Source: Gemmatimonadaceae bacterium
Lineage (GTDB): Bacteria; Gemmatimonadota; Gemmatimonadetes; Gemmatimonadales; Gemmatimonadaceae
DNA: 9,420 nucleotides
Direction of reading: 5' to 3'
Assembly (NCBI GenBank): GCA_025453855.1
Contig: JALOPO010000069.1
Location: 1 to 9,420, forward strand
A program made the position numbers and the translations under genes. The notes beneath the pieces were generated by a model that saw only the letters and a list, made by a program, of their open reading frames with translations, was not told the origin of the DNA and searched no databases. Shown in pieces: positions 6,916 through 9,420 of this stretch (the first letter of the stretch is position 1; each line of letters opens with the position of its first letter).

Positions 6916-8010
6916 TCAGAAGACCGCGTGGGCACCACGATCGTCGCGTGCCTCGCCGCGCAGCAGCCTGGCGTGGTGCTCGGCCAGCGTCTCCGTGCCG
7001 GTGCTCGGCGTGGCGTCGGCGTCGTAGCGCTGCGCGCGCTCGTCCCAGACGAGCATCGACTCGGTGGCGTAGTAGCGGCCGATGCGCGCGAACTCCGCCT
7101 TCGCCCGCAGCGGCGGGATCACGGTGCCGAGCGCGCCGAGCACGCCGGCGATGACGTCGAGCAGCGCGACCGGGACCTGGGTGAACTTCGGCGGCCTGCC
7201 CGCGAGCGCAAAGAGCGCCTCGCCCTGTTCGCGCGGCGTCTGCGCGGCGCCCGGCCCGCCGATCGGCAGGATGCGGTTCGCGCGCGATGCATCGGTGAGG
7301 CACCCGGCGAGGTAGTCGGCCAGATCGTCGTCGCTGATCGGCTTGCAGGCGGTCAGGCGTCCATCGCCGAAGACGAGGAACGGCTTCCCCTGCCGTACGC
7401 GCTCCACCTGCCCCGAGAGCGACTTGAAGAACGCCGTCGCGCGCACGATCGACCAGGTGAGCCCCGACGCCATCAGCTCGCGCTCGAAGGCGAGCTTGGC
7501 GTGCTGGAAGGCGAGGCGCGGCTTCTGCACGCAGATGGCCGACAGGAGGACGAAGTGCGTCACGCCCGCGTCGCGCGCCGCGGCGAGGAGCGCCGCCTGC
7601 GCGCGATGGTCGATCGCCCACGCATCGGCGGGTGCGCCGGTGCGCGAGGCAAGGCACGAGACGACGGCGTCGAAGCGCTCGCCCGCGAAGCCGTCGCGCG
7701 CGAGCGACGCCGGATCGGTGACATCGCCGGTGCGCACCACGAGCCCCGCGATCGCACGTGCCGCCTCGGCGCTGCGCGGACGCACGAGTGCCACGACCTC
7801 GTGGCCGTGGCGCACGAGGGCGCGCGCGGTGGCGCGGCCGATCGTGCCGGTGGCGCCGGCGAGGAAGACGCGGAGACGGGGCGACGCGGGGGCGGCGGCG
7901 GCGTCGAGCGGATCGGGCATGCGGGGAGCGCGAAGGGGCGGCGCGTGCGTGCCGGGCGGCACGCGGACCGGACGCGGGGAAGGGTAGTCGCGCACGACGT
8001 GCCCGAGCAC
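6916..8010 (-). CDS. bciA: Divinyl (proto)chlorophyllide a 8-vinyl-reductase, BciA/DVR type
   Basis: An NADPH-dependent reductase of the atypical SDR/NmrA-like class; 364 residues from the GTG at 8010. The family reduces the C8 vinyl group of divinyl (proto)chlorophyllide to ethyl during (bacterio)chlorophyll synthesis. GATGTIG (residues 52-58) is the nucleotide-binding loop. The diagnostic segments match plant DVR and bacterial BciA as I know them: LLSAICVQKPRLAFQ (155-169), IVRATAFFKSLSGQVE (188-203), FGDGRLTACKPIS (214-226), ILPIGGPG (247-254), TPREQGEALF (258-267) and IGRYYATESML (310-320). The first 45 or so residues before the Rossmann strand are Pro/Arg-rich and unlike the family. The GTG is chosen because GGAGG lies 5 nt before it; ATGs at 8022 and 7920 are alternatives, the latter closer to usual family length. 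The gene is followed after 1 nt by a beta-helix gene and is divergent from a GntR regulator. No other pigment gene is visible. The family call is strong; in vivo function depends on whether the host makes bacteriochlorophyll. Confidence 0.88.
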   Translation of the reverse strand: MLGHVVRDYPSPRPVRVPPGTHAPPLRAPRMPDPLDAAAAPASPRLRVFLAGATGTIGRATARALVRHGHEVVALVRPRSAEAARAIAGLVVRTGDVTDPASLARDGFAGERFDAVVSCLASRTGAPADAWAIDHRAQAALLAAARDAGVTHFVLLSAICVQKPRLAFQHAKLAFERELMASGLTWSIVRATAFFKSLSGQVERVRQGKPFLVFGDGRLTACKPISDDDLADYLAGCLTDASRANRILPIGGPGAAQTPREQGEALFALAGRPPKFTQVPVALLDVIAGVLGALGTVIPPLRAKAEFARIGRYYATESMLVWDERAQRYDADATPSTGTETLAEHHARLLRGEARDDRGAHAVF

Positions 8011-8015
8011 GCTTG

Positions 8016-8020
8016 CCTCC
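8016..8020 (-). promoter_or_regulatory. Ribosome binding site (GGAGG) deciding the bciA start
   Basis: Read on the minus strand, GGAGG is followed by a 5-nt spacer and then GTG (8010-8008), in frame with the reductase. The in-frame ATG at 8022 overlaps this site and has only a GAGG almost touching it, so the GTG is the better supported start. Confidence 0.5.
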
Positions 8021-8026
8021 ATACCT

Positions 8027-8044
8027 CGAATGGAGCATGATTCG
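8027..8044. promoter_or_regulatory. Candidate operator/promoter in the divergent bciA-GntR region
   Basis: CGAAT (8027-8031) and its reverse complement ATTCG (8040-8044) flank an 8-nt spacer in one of the most AT-rich patches of this part of the window, between the starts of the divergent bciA and the GntR regulator. FadR-type GntR proteins usually bind short palindromes near their own promoters. A weak plus-strand promoter-like pair overlaps it: TTGCCT at 8013-8018 and CATGAT at 8036-8041, with a 17-nt spacer, each 4 of 6 to the consensus. Arms of only 5 bp can arise by chance. Confidence 0.3.
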
Positions 8045-8056
8045 TCAGGTCATCGG

Positions 8057-8782
8057 ATGAATTCTCCTCTGCTCGACACCGTCCCGCGCCGCCGCGCCGT
8101 CACCGACGTCATCGCCGCCCTCGAGCGCGCGATCGGCGACGGGCGTTGGGCCGTGGGCGCCCGCCTTCCGACCGAACCCGAGCTCATGACGCTCCTCGGT
8201 GTCGGCCGCTCGACCGTGCGTGAGGCGGTCCAGGCGCTCGCCCACAGCGGCGTGCTCGAGGTGCGGCAGGGCGCGGGGACCTTCGTCCGGGCGCGACTCG
8301 GCGCGAACGGCCTTCTCGCACGCGAGCTCCGCCACGCCGCGCTGCGCGACGTCTACGAGGTGCGGCGCCTCCTCGAGCTCGACATCGCGCGCCTTGCCTG
8401 CGCACGCCGCACGCCCGACGATCTCGCGGCGCTGCGCGCCACCGTCGCCGCGCGCAACCTCCCGCGCACGCCTGCCATGCGGCAGGCCTTCGTCGCCGCC
8501 GACGTCGCCTTCCACGAGGCGGTCGCCGCCGCCACGCACAACGGCGTCCTGATCGCGCTCTACCGCACCTTCACCGCTGCGCTCGGCGACGCGCTCGCCT
8601 CCGAGATCGGCGATGCGACGCTCCCCACACGCGACACGCATCCGCAGCACGTCGCGCTCGTCGACGCCATCGAGGCGCGTGATGCCGAGCGTGCCGTGGC
8701 GGCGATCGCCGACATCCTCGACGGCATGCTCGCCGCGCTGCCGTCGCACGACGAGCCAGCGCCGCGAGGCGCCGCGCCATGA
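8057..8782 (+). CDS. FadR-type GntR family transcriptional regulator (wHTH + FCD)
   Basis: A 241-residue regulator. Residues about 12-78 form the GntR winged helix: AVTDVIAALERAI, then LPTEPELMTLLGVGRSTVREAV (37-58) as the helix-turn-helix, then a wing ending VRQGAGTFV (69-77). Residues about 95-228 form an all-helical FCD ligand-binding domain, with the DVAFHEAV segment (D149, H153), N162 and H198 at places where metal and ligand residues usually sit. Family members respond to small organic acids, often sugar or carboxylic acid metabolites. The ATG at 8057 is chosen because AGG lies 7 nt upstream; an upstream in-frame ATG at 8030 adds 9 unconserved residues and has no ribosome binding site. 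The stop overlaps the ATG of the following transporter (ATGA), so the pair is co-translated, and the gene is divergent from bciA. Its effector is unknown; control of the transporter, of bciA, or of itself is inference. Confidence 0.87.
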   Translation: MNSPLLDTVPRRRAVTDVIAALERAIGDGRWAVGARLPTEPELMTLLGVGRSTVREAVQALAHSGVLEVRQGAGTFVRARLGANGLLARELRHAALRDVYEVRRLLELDIARLACARRTPDDLAALRATVAARNLPRTPAMRQAFVAADVAFHEAVAAATHNGVLIALYRTFTAALGDALASEIGDATLPTRDTHPQHVALVDAIEARDAERAVAAIADILDGMLAALPSHDEPAPRGAAP

Positions 8783-9420
8783 TCCCGCCCACCGCCGCGA
8801 CCTCGCCGGTCGATGCGTCCCCCGTGAGCGACGCGCCCGACGCGCCAGCGCCGAGGCGCGTCGGGTCGGGTGATCCCGATCGTCGGCGCCTCTCGCTCCT
8901 CGTCGCCAGCCACGGCGTCGACGACTTCTACCAGGGCGCGATCCCCGCGCTCGTCCCGTTCCTCACCGCCGCGCATGCGCTCACCTTCGCGCAGGCCGGT
9001 GGGCTCGTCTTCGCGGTGAACGTCCTGTCGTCCGTGCTGCAGCCGCTCCTCGGCTGGTGGGCCGACCGACGCTCGCGGCCGTGGCTGATCGCGCTCGGCC
9101 TCGTCTGCGTCTCGTCGGGGATCGCGCTCGCGGTGCTCGCCCCGACGTATCGCCTGGCGCTCGCCGCGCTCGTCCTCACCGGCATCGGCGTCGCCGCGTA
9201 CCACCCCGAGGCGACGCGCGCCGTGCATCACGCCGCCGGCGCGAAGCGCGGCACCGCGATGAGCCTCTTCGCGCTGGGCGGCAACCTCGGCTTCGCGCTC
9301 GGCCCGGTGCTCGTGGTGCCGGTGGCGACCGCGTTCGGCATGCGCGCGGTGGCCTGGCTCGCGCTCCCCGCGTTCGCGGTGGCGGCGCTCATGCTCGCGC
9401 GTGCGCCACGACGACGCGCG
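8779..9420 (+). CDS. MFS transporter, fosmidomycin resistance (Fsr)-like, 5' part
   Basis: 214 residues are visible; the frame is still open at the window end. After a Pro/Ala/Asp-rich cytoplasmic tail of about 35 residues, the first helix carries SHGVDDFYQGAIPALVPFL (44-62). This is followed by LLGWWADRRSRPW (90-102), the loop 2-3 MFS motif; GIGVAAYHPEATRA (135-148); and GTAMSLFALGGNLGFALGP (158-176). These are hallmarks of the Fsr-type drug/H+ antiporter group, and six helices fit the visible part. The start ATG overlaps the stop of the GntR gene by 4 bp, with GAGG at 8766-8769 and a 9-nt spacer. The pair probably forms a regulated export unit. The subfamily name reflects sequence type only; actual substrates of most members are unknown, so drug resistance should not be assumed. 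Confidence 0.85.
   Translation, partial: MIPPTAATSPVDASPVSDAPDAPAPRRVGSGDPDRRRLSLLVASHGVDDFYQGAIPALVPFLTAAHALTFAQAGGLVFAVNVLSSVLQPLLGWWADRRSRPWLIALGLVCVSSGIALAVLAPTYRLALAALVLTGIGVAAYHPEATRAVHHAAGAKRGTAMSLFALGGNLGFALGPVLVVPVATAFGMRAVAWLALPAFAVAALMLARAPRRRA

Noticed and set aside
6550..8040. 496-codon plus-strand ORF opposite bciA and the beta-helix gene
   Set aside because: It has no recognisable domain and lies entirely antisense to two recognisable minus-strand proteins.
1..9420. CRISPR array, tRNA, rRNA, insertion sequence or phage genes
   Set aside because: No regularly spaced direct repeats, no tRNA-like cloverleaf or rRNA segments, and no transposase, integrase or phage structural protein were recognised on either strand.

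Overview
The window is very GC-rich (about 70% or more by eye), with strong G/C bias at third codon positions, densely packed genes and frequent 1-4 bp gene junctions. Its gene content is a Tat-exported Gfo/Idh/MocA oxidoreductase, a DUF1080 lipoprotein, a NupG-like permease and a BciA/DVR-type 8-vinyl reductase. Together these suggest a Gram-negative environmental bacterium, most plausibly Gemmatimonadota, a phylum that includes bacteriochlorophyll-containing phototrophs. The taxonomic call is inference; no rRNA or tRNA marker is visible.

Left part, plus strand. The window opens inside a Gfo/Idh/MocA-family oxidoreductase that ends at 781. A 456-bp gene-free gap (782-1237) follows. It holds a large near-palindrome: 28-bp perfect arms inside 43-bp imperfect arms, spanning 1052-1165. 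A compact three-gene unit comes next: a Tat-signal Gfo/Idh/MocA oxidoreductase (1238-2641), a DUF1080 (3-keto-disaccharide hydrolase family) lipoprotein (2646-3383) and a NupG/nucleoside-permease-like MFS transporter (3380-4636, overlapping its neighbour by 4 bp). This set fits extracytoplasmic oxidation of a glycoside to a 3-keto-glycoside, cleavage by the DUF1080 protein, and import of a product. It resembles the oxidation/elimination glycoside-breakdown route described in Bacteroides.

Middle, minus strand (4716-8010). An apparent two-gene operon consists of a clear divinyl (proto)chlorophyllide a 8-vinyl-reductase (bciA/DVR family) and, 1 nt downstream, a secreted right-handed parallel beta-helix protein with a C-terminal PA14-like segment. 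No other pigment-synthesis gene is visible, so this bciA is isolated within the window.

Right part, plus strand. Diverging from bciA is a FadR-type GntR regulator (8057-8782). Its stop codon overlaps the start of a fosmidomycin-resistance (Fsr)-like MFS transporter that runs off the window end (8779-9420). The short divergent intergenic region carries a small inverted repeat that could be an operator.

The strongest leads are the apparently extracytoplasmic keto-glycoside module with its altered NupG-like permease, the isolated bciA coupled to an extracellular beta-helix protein, and the long intergenic near-palindrome.
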